A DNA stretch of 64,000 bases from Bisporella sp. PMI_857 (lineage: Eukaryota; Ascomycota; Leotiomycetes; Helotiales; Helotiaceae): NCBI GenBank assembly GCA_021307315.1, contig JAJSPD010000006.1:558001-622000 (forward strand). The letters run 5' to 3'. This document shows, piece by piece, positions 12,359 through 22,697 of this stretch. The translations under genes were made by a program, and so were the position numbers. The notes below the pieces were generated by a model. It did not search any database, had not been told where the DNA came from, and saw only the letters and a program-made list of their open reading frames with translations. Every line of letters begins with the position of its first letter. The first letter of the stretch is position 1.

Positions 12359-14347
12359 ATGGGTGGCTTCTGCTCGGTCAAGGGCAGGGATGAGCAGCCA
12401 GAGATCAAAGCTCAAGGAATGTCTCATGCAGCAACTGCTCGCCGCCCTCTTGAGCCGCGGAGCGCACGGCGCCACAGCGGCGCTTCTTCCACTTGGAGGA
12501 CTGCGCTTGATCAGGGAATTGACGATGAAGAAACTTACTACTCGGCCAGGGAGAAATTACTGTCAGAGGAGAGAGAACGCGCATTTGATGCTGCTGTCAG
12601 AAATGCGAATGACATTGAGCAGCAAGCAGCGGACATTATCAAGAAATTAAGAATCTACGATTGGGAGAAGACCTTTAGTGCTGAAAGCAATGCATCTTCA
12701 ACTGGGAAAAGAGTTGAGGAACGACATTTCTTAGGTTCTGTTGATCTCATCAACCAAACCCAGCTGATCAGAGTCGCAAAGAAGATGCCAAAGGGTTCCC
12801 ACCTGCACATTCACTTCAACTCATGCTTGCCGGCCGAGTTCCTTATTCGACAAGCTAGAGATGTTGATGCGATGTATATTCGCAGTAGCCTACCTCTCAT
12901 CAGCTCGGAAAATATGGCTCAAAGCCGTATCTCATTCATGGTCATGACTTTAGGAGAAGCTACACATCCTAATGGCTCCGAATCGTATGTTTCTCTTGGA
13001 GATTTGTGGATAAAAGCTATATATTCCAAACACATGGATGCCGTACAAGAGATTCCACACACAGTTTTCTTACAGGAAAGAGGATGGCAGTGTTCTACAG
13101 GGTACTGTTGCAGCTGAAGAATGGCTTGTGTCGAAAATGCATATATCTGAGCAAGAAGTACATCACACTCTTCATAATGGGCTTGAGTTAGTACAACATT
13201 CCGCTTTATCAACATTGTAAACTGACAAGTTAGCATATGGGAAAATTTCAGTTATAGAACTCAGATGATGAAAGGCCTCTTTGCCTACGAGTCAGCATAC
13301 CGAAATTATACTCGTGCCTGCATAGAAGACTTCATCAAAGACAATATTCAGTATGCCGAGATCAGGCCGAACTTTATGGCTTCTAATTCTCTTAAGTCTG
13401 ATGATGGAACAAGAATTATCAAAAATGAAGGTATCATGGCAATAATTCAGGAAGAGCTTACCAAGACCAAAGCGAAGCTTAGATCTGAAGGAAAATATTT
13501 CGGCGGTATGAAGGTAATCTATTGTGCACCGAGATCTTTCCATAGCGGAGAAGTCAAAGCTGCGTTAGATGAGTGTATAGAACTGAAGCAAAAATACCCA
13601 GATCTACTTTGTGGTAAGCTGTTTCACATCGTTTTCCTTAAGAAGCTAATGCCTGGGGCAGGTTTCGATCTTGTTGGTCATGAAGAAAAGGGAAATGAGC
13701 TTCGACATTTCGTCCCAGAGTTTCTCGACTTTCGGAAAAAGTGTGACTCGCTCAATTTGGATGTCCCCTTCCTATTTCATTGTGGAGAAACACTTCAGGT
13801 TGGAGGCAAAATAGATGGAAATCTATATGACGCCATTCTGCTGAAATCGAAGCGCATAGGGCACGGATATGCTCTTGCAAGACACCCTTTGCTGATGGAA
13901 ATATTTAAGGAGAAGAACATCGCGGTTGAATCATGTCCTATTTCGAATGAAGTACTAGGTCTCACATCAAGCGGGGCCGGTCATAATCTGCCAATTCTTT
14001 TGGCTAATAATGTTCCTGTCTGTATCAATAGCGACAACGCCACATATTACAGGCAAGTCTATTTTTGCTGTGCGATTAAACCATTACTGATGGAGTAGGT
14101 CGTCTTTATCACATGATTTCTACCAGGTCATGGTCAGTTCAGAAGCTATGACTCTACTTGGATGGAAGCAGCTCGCAAAATGGAGTCTCGAACACAGCTG
14201 TATGACTCATGAGGAATTGGAAGACGTGACAGCTCAGTGGGAGAGATCATGGGTGAGTTCTGCCATTGGATTGTACGCGAATATGCCTCAGTAATGGGGG
14301 ATTGGACTGCATCGGCTGCTACCAGGAAAGCACTGCGACTGGCCTAA
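12359..14347 (+). CDS. Adenosine deaminase-related (ADGF/CECR1 type)
   Basis: Predicted to deaminate adenosine to inosine, or a related purine. The start at 12359 gives MGGFCSVKGRDEQPE. Zinc-site and catalytic motifs of the adenosine deaminase fold are visible: MPKGSHLHIHFNSCLP (metal-binding histidines), FHCGET (catalytic Glu), RIGHGYAL (His) and NSDNATYYR (metal-binding Asp). The family-typical MMKGLFAYESAYRNYTRACI and YAEIRPNFM are also present. Introns: 13187-13251, 13614-13661 (48 nt, phase joins TGT-G/GT) and 14053-14098, the last with a GC-AG donor. After that exon the reading SSLSHDFYQVMVSSEAMTLL continues. Frameshifts are inferred near 13070 and 14250, where EFCHWIVREYAS continues to TAA at 14345-14347. 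No classical signal peptide is seen, whereas animal ADGFs are secreted. Confidence 0.9.
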
Positions 14348-15370
14348 CATGTGGGTTGCTTTGCAATATATACCACATACGTTGAGGACAGCAACCATGT
14401 TCGTAGCTCCGAGAAGTCTCTGGGCCTCCTAGGGACGAATGGAATAGCTCTAAGAGCCAAGGAGCATGATTTGGTTCGCGAGTTTACGGTACATACAGGG
14501 ATCGCGGGAGTGTATTGAGCTTGGGGCATATTCAAAATAGCTTCATCCTGAGGCGAAAGTTGATTGTATATATGGGTCGGCTGCTGAGTTGGATGCTCTC
14601 TTTTACATTGAGTTGGCGTCTTTGGGGTGGCGTGTTTGAACATGTTGGAGTTGCTAATATTTATAATGTAAGTTAAAACATAAGCAGTAAATACCAACAA
14701 TAAGATTAAGGCGAAGTGCATCTAACAAATCCAGATTTGGATGCAGCGTATGGTTTTGCCATAAATTTGAAATTGGGGGCGAAGGGTCGGGCCAGATGCC
14801 GTTCCACTGGAGGCTTTAGTTTCAGTGGAGAGTGTCTTGGCACGCTGGTTTGCTGCCCGAAAAAAGCCACATGGTAGAGAACAGCTGATCATGGTATATG
14901 TGTAGTAAGTAGTATATGAACTATAGACATGATGCTATCCCCTCCCCTCCAGTACACCATCTATTCTCGGCTCCAATATATCAAATCAGATGACCGCAAG
15001 TTGTATCATGTAGCTTGTCCCAAGAACGCGGATGATTTTCCGGAGCTTAAACAAAATTGCTTGAGCCTCTCTGCCCTGGTCCCCCGCTTTTTCAGCCCTT
15101 GTCTTGCATCGGCTCGCGCAGAACTATCCCTTAAACAACCTACACGTTTTAGATCCATTTTTTCCAACATCGACTTACTTCAGGAGTAGACCTCCTTATT
15201 CCCTTTTCTCTCTTCTCTCTTGGTATCTTAACATATCACTTGCGGCATGCTCTTTGTATACATGCCCTTGAATTTAAGCCATTGACATCGTGTTAGGTTC
15301 AACACCCACTTCGGATATCTCTCTTGCCCACGCAGTATAGCGCAAGAAGTATTGTGAGATCATCCTTGCC
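14348..15370. other. Intergenic; weak minus-strand small ORF
   Basis: No conserved gene. A minus-strand frame of 125 codons (14721 down to 14344) begins with a hydrophobic stretch (MHFALILLLVFTAYVLTYII) that could be a signal anchor. It overlaps the 3' end of the deaminase gene and has no recognised homology, so it is not called. A plus-strand frame at 14929-15189 is unremarkable. Confidence 0.5.
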
Positions 15371-16872
15371 ATGCCGAATTGGTTTCCTGTTGGAACCAAC
15401 GGAAATGATAGTGGATGGCGCCTGGATATCGTCTCTCTTCTTGCTGTCATCGGAGAATCGTCTATCGCTGAGCATTCTCAAGCCTTGACTGCATCGTGGA
15501 CATGCATGCTCCCACGAATCATTCCAGCGCCACAAGTTCTGCTCAAACCTGCTCGTCTGGCAAGACTGCCACAAACGAACTCGGCCGTTGTTGGAATACA
15601 TAATGGGACGCTTGTTCCATCGCTCAATTACTTCGCAAATATTTTACATCCTTTAGACGACCTGCCCAGATATGGCTTCAAAGTATGAATATTTCTTTCA
15701 CAACATATCTACTCATTTAGGCGCTCTTTCAAATCAATATCTTGGAAGTTAAGAACACTTAATATTGGATCAAAGCTAGCTCCTGCAAAGTTCAATATAT
15801 TGCTATGCTAACGATATCCGAAGGTCCTCAAAATAACCCACAGAAATGATAGTAGAGCCGCACTAGAAGGAAGTCATTCCATCAGCGCTCTCTCCTCAGC
15901 TGTTGAGTTAGGTCAGGTATCCGATGGCTCGGGTGCTCTCCGCCGAGCAACTCGACACTCAACATTCCGCCAAATCACACCATAACAGGCGATCCAGGCA
16001 AGCCAAAACCTCGTGTACCGCCTCATAAGCTCTCACCACTCAACATTCTCTCCATCGGTTCCTGTCTTCTCACTATCGGACTCCTAGTCCTAGCTATTAT
16101 TATTGAGGATGCTACCGCTATCATAGCACTCGGAACTATCTCTCTGGCGTCAAGCTTGTGTGGTCTTGCGTCTTGGTGGGCACCATTATTACAGCCTAGG
16201 TTATTCCGCTCCAAGGTGCCGCCTGGAGATGTCGCTATTCGTACCCGGGAAGGAGCCTTTTTGATCGTCAAATGCAATGAGGAGATTGCACGAGAACTCT
16301 ATTTTGGCACAGAGGAGTGCAGATACCATGTCCAAATTCAAACAATATCGGATCTTGGTGGGTTTGGGACACTATTACTCATGATCTCAGTTGTATTACT
16401 CGGAAACTGCAACTTCACAATGCAGGCCGCAATAGGAGCCTCGTATATCCTTCTGAATGGTCTCTTCTGGGGTGCGTCACTCATTCCCAAAGACAAATTT
16501 TGGGACCTCTCAGGGTACATGATCGAAGACATCACTTTGAATGATGCCAAAGACGCTGATCTGATACAAAGTGATGGTCTTGAGGGTCTACCGAGCTTCA
16601 CGCGAACGTTATGGTATGCCATTAGAGAAACCAAGAAGATAGGATGGGTCAAGAAATGTGGCGCCGCGCCGGATACAGCAGAATGGGGTGAGTGGCTTAA
16701 ACTAGCCGAAAGCAACGCTATAGACGGAAATCGTCTATGGGATGCAGTGGCTATGAGGCAAGATATTGTTGGTCAGACAGACTCTCTACAGCAGGCGAAG
16801 ACCGCTGCCCACAACGATACAGCGGAGCAGCATGCACCTGCGTTTGAGATTCCCGCTGATGAAAGGAAATGA
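15371..16872 (+). CDS. Multi-pass membrane protein of unknown function
   Basis: Exon 1 starts at 15371 (MPNWFPVGTNGNDSGWRLDI) and carries hydrophobic segments. The text resumes about 15720-15988 (ITHRNDSRAALEGSHSISAL, SSAVELGQVSDGSGALRRAT). After a frame change near 15985 it runs to TGA at 16872. The last part has clear transmembrane segments (LNILSIGSCLLTIGLLVLAI; IIALGTISLASSLCGLASWW; GTLLLMISVVLLGNCNFTMQ; AIGASYILLNGLFWGASLI). A soluble C-terminus follows (FTRTLWYAIRETKKIGWVKK, AAPDTAEWGEWLKLAE). It resembles an uncharacterised ascomycete membrane family as I remember it; no function can be assigned. The intron after exon 1 would be only about 38 nt (15685-15722), so that junction is tentative. 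Confidence 0.72.
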
Positions 16873-17461
16873 GACGACCTTGAAAAGTTGGTATGTTGTT
16901 TATATATACATATAATATATTTGCATTTTTCAAGCATGAGCGAGCGTGGGTATTGCATTAGCGTAGGGGGTTGGGTCTACATGTTGGTGAGAGATAGGCT
17001 GGATTAGCAAAATGAGCAAAAGACACGAGAGATATGACAGCATTTGATATGTTTTATACTGCTGGCGACAATGTGCGGCTTCCTTTCGGTGCCTTTTCAT
17101 GTTTGTTACTCTTTGAGGATACTTGAAGTATCGAGTATTTCACCCAGGCTTCGTTTTGTCTTGATTTTAAATTCCATCTTGGATTCTCCCTCACCTTAAG
17201 GTGGGGGACTAAACACCATTGTCCTGTACGAAGCTGACCGATAAAAGTCTTCGAACCTGCCTCTTTCACAAGCCGACATGTTTCATCAATCTCATATCTG
17301 TCCTTATTAACCGAAATAAGCTGTCACATGGGTCAGGAGTATGTTTGGGGGAGTGTAATAGGCAGCCATATTTTAGCGTCATATAAAGAGGGCCTAACCC
17401 TCGCCAAATACAGGCCGAAAGAGCAATACGATCCGAAATCCCAAGGCCAACTAATATCAAG
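16873..17461. other. Intergenic region
   Basis: AT-rich sequence with an alternating TATATA stretch near 16900-16920. No gene or RNA is supported. Confidence 0.6.
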
Positions 17462-18228
17462 ATGCCATACGCAGTCCAGCCAGTCTCCCCTCACGACGCG
17501 CCCGGCCTAGCCCGCGCCATGATGTCGGCCTTCTGGGAAGACCAGCACTGGAGAACCCTCTGGGCCGGCTCATCCTACCAGCTAGAAACCATCATCAGCG
17601 GCTGCGCCGAGCGTCTACCCCAGGCGCTCATCGGTGATCGCGGCGTGAAACGGCACCTGAAGGTCGTAGATACGGATTCCGGCGCCATCGCTGGCTATTC
17701 GCGGTATCTCCTGCCGGAAAGCCATGCCGAGAAGGACGTATGGCTAGATGCGCAGACGCGCGAGCCGAGCGAGGAGGAGAGGGAGGAGTATGTGAAGAGA
17801 TTTAGGAGCGTTACGGACGAGGGGCGCATCAAAGGCATGGATTACGATATTGCGGCGGAGTTTGGGAATCCATTAGCGGAGGTGGAGGAGGAGATTTTGA
17901 GGGGGGAAGGGGAATGCTTTGGTATGTTTTTATGATCGATCTATAGGAGAGTTAAGAGTTGACGAGAGAAGCGGTGGATTACATGACTGTTCATCCTGCG
18001 CATCAGGGCAATGGGGTGGCGTCGATGATGTTGAGGGAAGCACTCAAGCACGCTGATGACGCGGGCTTGACGGCGATTGTCATGGCTAGTCCGGCTGGAA
18101 AGAGATTGTATGAGAAACAGGGGTTTCGCCTCGTGCGCACTCTTGCTCAAGATGATTCGAAGTATGGAACTACGGAGGAATTCGTGCATCATTGGCTTAT
18201 CAGACAACCTCAGAAAGCATTTCCTTAG
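17462..18228 (+). CDS. GNAT-family N-acetyltransferase
   Basis: Predicted acetyl-CoA-dependent N-acyltransferase; the substrate is unknown. Exon 1 (17462-17921) gives MPYAVQPVSPHDAPGLARAM and FWEDQHWRTLW, typical of fungal GNATs that begin with a substrate-facing helix. An intron of 47 nt (17922-17968, GTATGT...GAG AG) splits a Glu codon. Exon 2 (17969-18228) has the acetyl-CoA core: DYMTVHPAHQGNGVASMMLR (the Q/R-x-x-G-x-G/A loop is QGNGVA) and the later KRLYEKQGFRL. No frameshift is needed, one of few such genes here. Exon 1 is visibly richer in G and C than the flanking sequence. Confidence 0.9.
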
Positions 18229-19303
18229 TAGCAAGATCATTGTATATCCTAAGCCACATCACCAGTGTGATGAAAGCCTGAGATACGTTTAAGGAGTAAC
18301 CTATAGTCGAGACCCAACCATAGGATACGCTGTAGATGTTAAACCGTTATTGAATTACACTCATGGTACCTCGCTTCCACGTCTTTCATTTTTTTTTGGG
18401 GCCTAGAAACGAGATATCGGGGGTCGTTCATGGCCCATATGAAACCGCGCACGGCCAAGTTTATGGGTAGGGGGTTACAGCCTTCCTCTTATGGCATTGG
18501 GGGAACCCCGTGCAGAAATGCAGTCAAAGGCTTTGCAAAATCCATGGCGACCAAGATAGCCACTACCTGGTAACCGAACCATCCCTCCCTAGGAGATGTT
18601 AGAACTGATGGCGCCTTCCCGCCACCGTGTTACCGATCCGACTAAATATCACCCTAGCTTCAAAGAAATACAGGGCAATAACGAGTGAGAATAATAGCTT
18701 GAAATGTAAAATCTGGACCGGGAATCAATTCTTATACTTTCTCAGCGCTCTATACTTGCAATATAGCTAGTTGAAAGTTGCCAGGATTAGCTACACAAAA
18801 TAGAATTGTTCGGAAAGTTATCATTTACTAAAACTGTGTAAATGCGTTAGGCTTAGCAACTGTTTAATATTGAAAGAATTTATTATGGTTTTATGGTTTT
18901 ATATTTTGTTTAACAAGTTTTGTCTAACGCCAAGCCCGAATTCAACGCCATATTTTCCCCTTTTTGGTGCCATACATAATACTAAAATGCCCCCATCCAA
19001 TTCCCAAGTTCCTTCTTCAAATGTCTACTGCTTAATATTCCTTCCACTTCCTTAGTATTCTCTTCTAATGTTTTGGTATTTTCCTTTCCAAAGTTTTACT
19101 AGCACCTTCCAACTCTTCAGTATTTCCTTCTAATGTTTAGTATTTCTTTCCAATTGGTTTCTATCCTTTCAAATGTGTATCGTAGAGCTCTAAAATATCG
19201 ATACCTTATAATATGATCCTTTAAAGGCCGAGTAATCACTTCCATTTACCTGCCTGATGGTTTGAGACATTGAAGGGTATTGGCAACCATGCTGTTTCGT
19301 CAT
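18229..19303. other. AT-rich intergenic region
   Basis: No gene. Base composition drops to strongly AT/pyrimidine-rich between about 18690 and 19210, where a degenerate tandem repeat lies. I recognise no transposon coding remnant. Confidence 0.6.
19041..19153. repeat. Degenerate pyrimidine-rich tandem repeat (about 64-base period)
   Basis: Two imperfect copies, about 19041-19090 and 19105-19153, share CTTCCA...AGTATT...CTTCTAATGTTT...GTATTT...TTTCCAA in the same order. A weaker partial copy may precede them near 19005-19040. Confidence 0.5.
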
Positions 19304-20731
19304 CTACTGGAAGATCCTATCGATTTTTTCTGCAATGCCAGTCTCTAAAATGAATACCACCCAAAACCATATCAAGAAGGAGCTCATCGGCAGAGCAGTG
19401 ACACCGCCACATACAAGCCAGTTCGAGTAGCGGCCGTTAAGCTCAGGTGAAAAGTAAGCCATTCCGAAGGAGAGTACGAGACTCGAGAAAGTAATTATGG
19501 CGGTGATAATGTTCCCTGATGCAGGCAGCGTAGAGAGCTTTCGATTGAGGTATTGGTAATTGAGCATAAAGCCAGAAAACCATAAGAATCCGAGCTGGTA
19601 GCTCGAGATTCTGCTGTCCAATCCAATATAGACAACCCGATTGACATAGCCCTATGCGCGTATACTAGAATATGAGCCATCCGACGAGATGTGAGTAATA
19701 AATAGGCCATTGCCAGTAACATGGCTAATGCATTATTGGCCAATAATGGCCCTGCAATCTCATCAGAAAAGCTCTTCCAAGCATCCTTAAAATATACCGG
19801 AACCCCGATAAGTTGGCTCGCCGGTGGAGGACTGGGTGGCGCAGCAGAGACACCAGGTAGCTGAAACAAAGTGACTACCGCAGATACATAACTGAGATAT
19901 CTGAGGTCAATGCACAATACATAATTAAGCATTATGATAATCGATTCCATCACCGTGGCGACCTGATCGGTGATAGATGGGGATGCTTGATACATGAAAG
20001 CAAGCACGGCGTGGATGTATGGTAGCATATTAGGTCCCCTAGTAACGCTGACAAAAAGCGGCTAGAGTAGTTGTATTTTCTTCCAAGGCGTTCTCTAAAT
20101 CACTTGTAGATGTAGCAGGTTCATCCATTGGTAGTTCTTCTGGCATAGGAGAAGTAGCTTTCATGCGTGGATTCGCTTCTGACCCAAATTCGGAGACATT
20201 GTTGGTAGTAGATATAGAGCAACGTTGGTTTATAAACGTCCATGTAACTCCTCCAGTTTGTCTGTCAAGGATGTTAAGGGAGCCTATCGCGTTATTGCCA
20301 ATTCGATGTACATCTCCTTGTGCAAGAAAAAGGCTATGTGCTCCTGCAAAATCCGTGTCGAGAGTAAGAGGAGTGTCGCTTGTCATAATCGATTTTCTTC
20401 CTGGGCTGAAGCGGGCGGGTGCACATAAGCATTTTTCGTAGGAGAGTTGTTGAAGGGCAAATGGCATGGCGAGGTGGCGGTATGAAGGACCAGTCGTAGA
20501 GCCATTGTCTGAAGCTTTAGAGACCCAATCTCGAGCAACACTAGCCCATATTGCTCTGTCCCTAATGTCGTCATCCTCGATGGCCATTCTGTAACGGCAA
20601 CGATCACCAATATACCTAATCCAAGTATCTTCAAAAGCTAGTATACTTTCTGAGGCACCACTCCACTTGTAGCAACGCCACGTACTTGATACGTGGTTGC
20701 CGGTAAGTAGAATGTGGTAAAAGTGGTTCAT
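19304..20731 (-). CDS. Membrane protein of unknown function
   Basis: Three consecutive open frames on the minus strand read as one protein of about 470 residues. The N-terminal half (from 20731) is soluble: AFEDTWIRYIGDRCRYRM, IWASVARDWVSKAS, FALQQLSYEKCLCAPARF. After a frame change near 20035 come LPYIHAVLAFMYQASPSITD and several hydrophobic segments (VMESIIIMLNYVLCIDLRYL; LLANNALAMLLAMAYLLLTS). After another change near 19640 come further membrane spans (ISSYQLGFLWFSGFMLNY; IITAIITFSSLVLSFGMAYF; SSFLIWFWVVFILETGIAEK). I do not recognise the family. Either frame change could instead be a small intron, but a one-base error fits the rest of the window. Confidence 0.62.
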
Positions 20732-21111
20732 TCTCTTGTTACTACTCCTGTGCGCTGTTTAATATGCTACAGGCAGGTCATATAACCTAATCCCCTATTA
20801 CCCCCCCGATTCAGGACCCACAAAATCTTCCTTCACTCCTTCACGTGACCTAACATACCAACACTTTCATACAGCAGTGCCATCGTCGAATAAGCTAAGT
20901 AAATGAAAGCTAGCAAATGATTCGGAGATGCAAGTAATGGGTACCCCGGGAGCCCCTAGAAAGAATGGATACAATATCTCCACATCCTAGCAGAAATAGC
21001 GTACTTTGATGATAGACGGCGTAGCGCAGGATTCGCGGAGGAATGTTGAGATGCTAGAAAAATATCATGATGCTCATGAAGAGCGCGATGCGGCCTCATC
21101 GTAGCTTGCCA
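20732..21111. other. Intergenic region
   Basis: About 380 bases between the start of the membrane-protein gene (-) and the 3' end of the next minus-strand gene. No gene seen. Confidence 0.55.
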
Positions 21112-22120
21112 TTACCCATTGCTGAGTTGTGAACGCGCTTCCGATAACGGTTTCGCATGAGACCGTCTAGGCGGTGGTGTCTTAGAGTCTCTGTATGGTA
21201 TCGAAGAACCTGCCCAGTTACCATACACAATTTTGTTTCTTGATTTATATCGATTGAGCTCTATTTGATCGGGAGGGTTTTCATCTCGTTCATGAACGAT
21301 CGCCACATTGGCCAGCACAACATCGTAACATTGGGGGAGGGTTTCTCCGGATTGAACGCCTTCTTAACTCAAGGGCGGCGCAGTAGGTACTAAGCTATAT
21401 GGGCAACGCACGATAAAGTAGTTCCTGCGATAATGTGTCCAGTTGCTGTCTGCCAGAAAGAATGCCTCGTCGATCTTCCCATATACTTCTGGCAGAACAG
21501 CTTCACTAGTTCTTAGTATCCTTAAGTCCCATGCATGCCCCTCGTTTCGAAAGGGAGGTACAGACACATCCCGGTTTACATATTTCCTTTTAGAAATCTC
21601 TAGAGTGGTAAGTAAATCGCGAGGTTGTGAGCCCGTTAGCCTATAAAAGCCACGTTGATCTTTGGCTTTTCTGTTCCCCTTCTCGCCATCTAGATTGAGC
21701 GACCCAAAGCGTAGTTCCGAATCGTAGTTGATGTCATGCCGTAATTTGAGGTTGTGCATGATCTTGTTGACACCAAGTTCCAAGACCTTGGTTTAGGTGA
21801 CAGGAGGCTTAAGGGAAGCGGAATGACTGTTGATTAGGTGTGATAAACATCTTGTGAAAGGTCAGCTCCATTCCATGTTTCGACAGTCTCGAGTCATCCA
21901 TAGGACTACTATACCTTTGAAAATGAGCCTCAAACTGTGCTCGAACTTCTCCAAGGTTCTCTAGGTATAGGTTTTCTGGAGTCATGTTTTCATGGATACT
22001 TCGAGCATCCATGAGACCGTTTGTAGAGTAGAAGATCCTCTCATCAGGAGAGAACGTGCAGGTCCACGATCGTGTTGTCATAAGATTTGTTCTTGGACAT
22101 TGTACCCAGCGATCCCTCAT
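21112..22120 (-). CDS. NDT80-like DNA-binding protein with Sok1-like segment
   Basis: Minus-strand frames 22120-21809, 21783-21364 and 21318-21112 read in order. The first gives RSWTCTFSPDERIFYSTNGL, NLYLENLGEVRAQFEAHFQR and SKHGMELTFHKMFITPNQ. The second starts with VNKIMHNLKLRHDINYDSEL and NLDGEKGNRK, which resembles the Sok1/TCP11 N-terminal motif. It ends with KIDEAFFLADSNWTHYRRNY, which resembles the core of the NDT80/PhoG DNA-binding domain (Trp, Tyr-Arg-Arg-Asn-Tyr-Phe). The third (ANVAIVHERD, IELNRYKSRNK) sits where NDT80 proteins have their conserved ELIQHTPKRD-like strand. NDT80-like proteins are transcription factors for meiosis, nutrient or self-recognition responses. The joins near 21800 and 21340 are unresolved, and both ends are uncertain. 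Confidence 0.5.
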
Positions 22121-22697
22121 GTCTTGGTCTAAGAATATATGTAAGCACTATTTATTTCAAACTGAATTCAAGTGTGAATACTCAGGTGTTGTTGCGGCAT
22201 TATGTTGTGGAGCGGCAGTGTCTCATAACCCAAGACCATAAGGCATCAACAAATGGAAATGCGTCTGAATGATCGAGAGGGAAAGCAAATTCAAGGTGGA
22301 ATGGAGAGGAGGGGGGGGGGGGGGGGGGTTGAAGAACTCCGTACTTCAAAATTGTGAACAAATTCGACAAATGAGTAGGTAGGTAGGGCGGGAAGAGTCC
22401 GTAAAGAGGTGATGAAGTCACCGGGGCGTGGGAGGAGTAGTTATTAAACCAGTTCTTCTTGGCTTACATGCAACGAAGCAAGGGATAAACCATAACGGTG
22501 CAGCTGAGTATACTGCCCTATCACCAAACACTAAATACCCACCTCCTTGCTTTGTTGCCATCGCCAGCACGATATTTCGCTAATCACGTTCCGCTCCTTC
22601 TCTGCTCATTGTGACATGCTGACAATGAAATAATCCGAGATATCTTCACTTGATCTGGTCCAATTCACCAACTTCCGCATCAGCCTTACCTCTAATC
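22121..22697. other. Divergent intergenic region with poly-G tract
   Basis: Separates the NDT80-like gene (-) from a small membrane-protein gene (+). It contains an 18-base G run. No gene is supported. Confidence 0.55.
22311..22328. repeat. G18 homopolymer
   Basis: Eighteen consecutive G on the + strand, flanked by purine-rich sequence. It is the longest G/C homopolymer seen in the window. Its real length is uncertain given the indel errors elsewhere. Confidence 0.9.

Noticed and set aside
17225..17275. T-arm-like GGTTCGAA on the minus strand
   Set aside because: The flanking bases do not form a T stem and no cloverleaf can be drawn.
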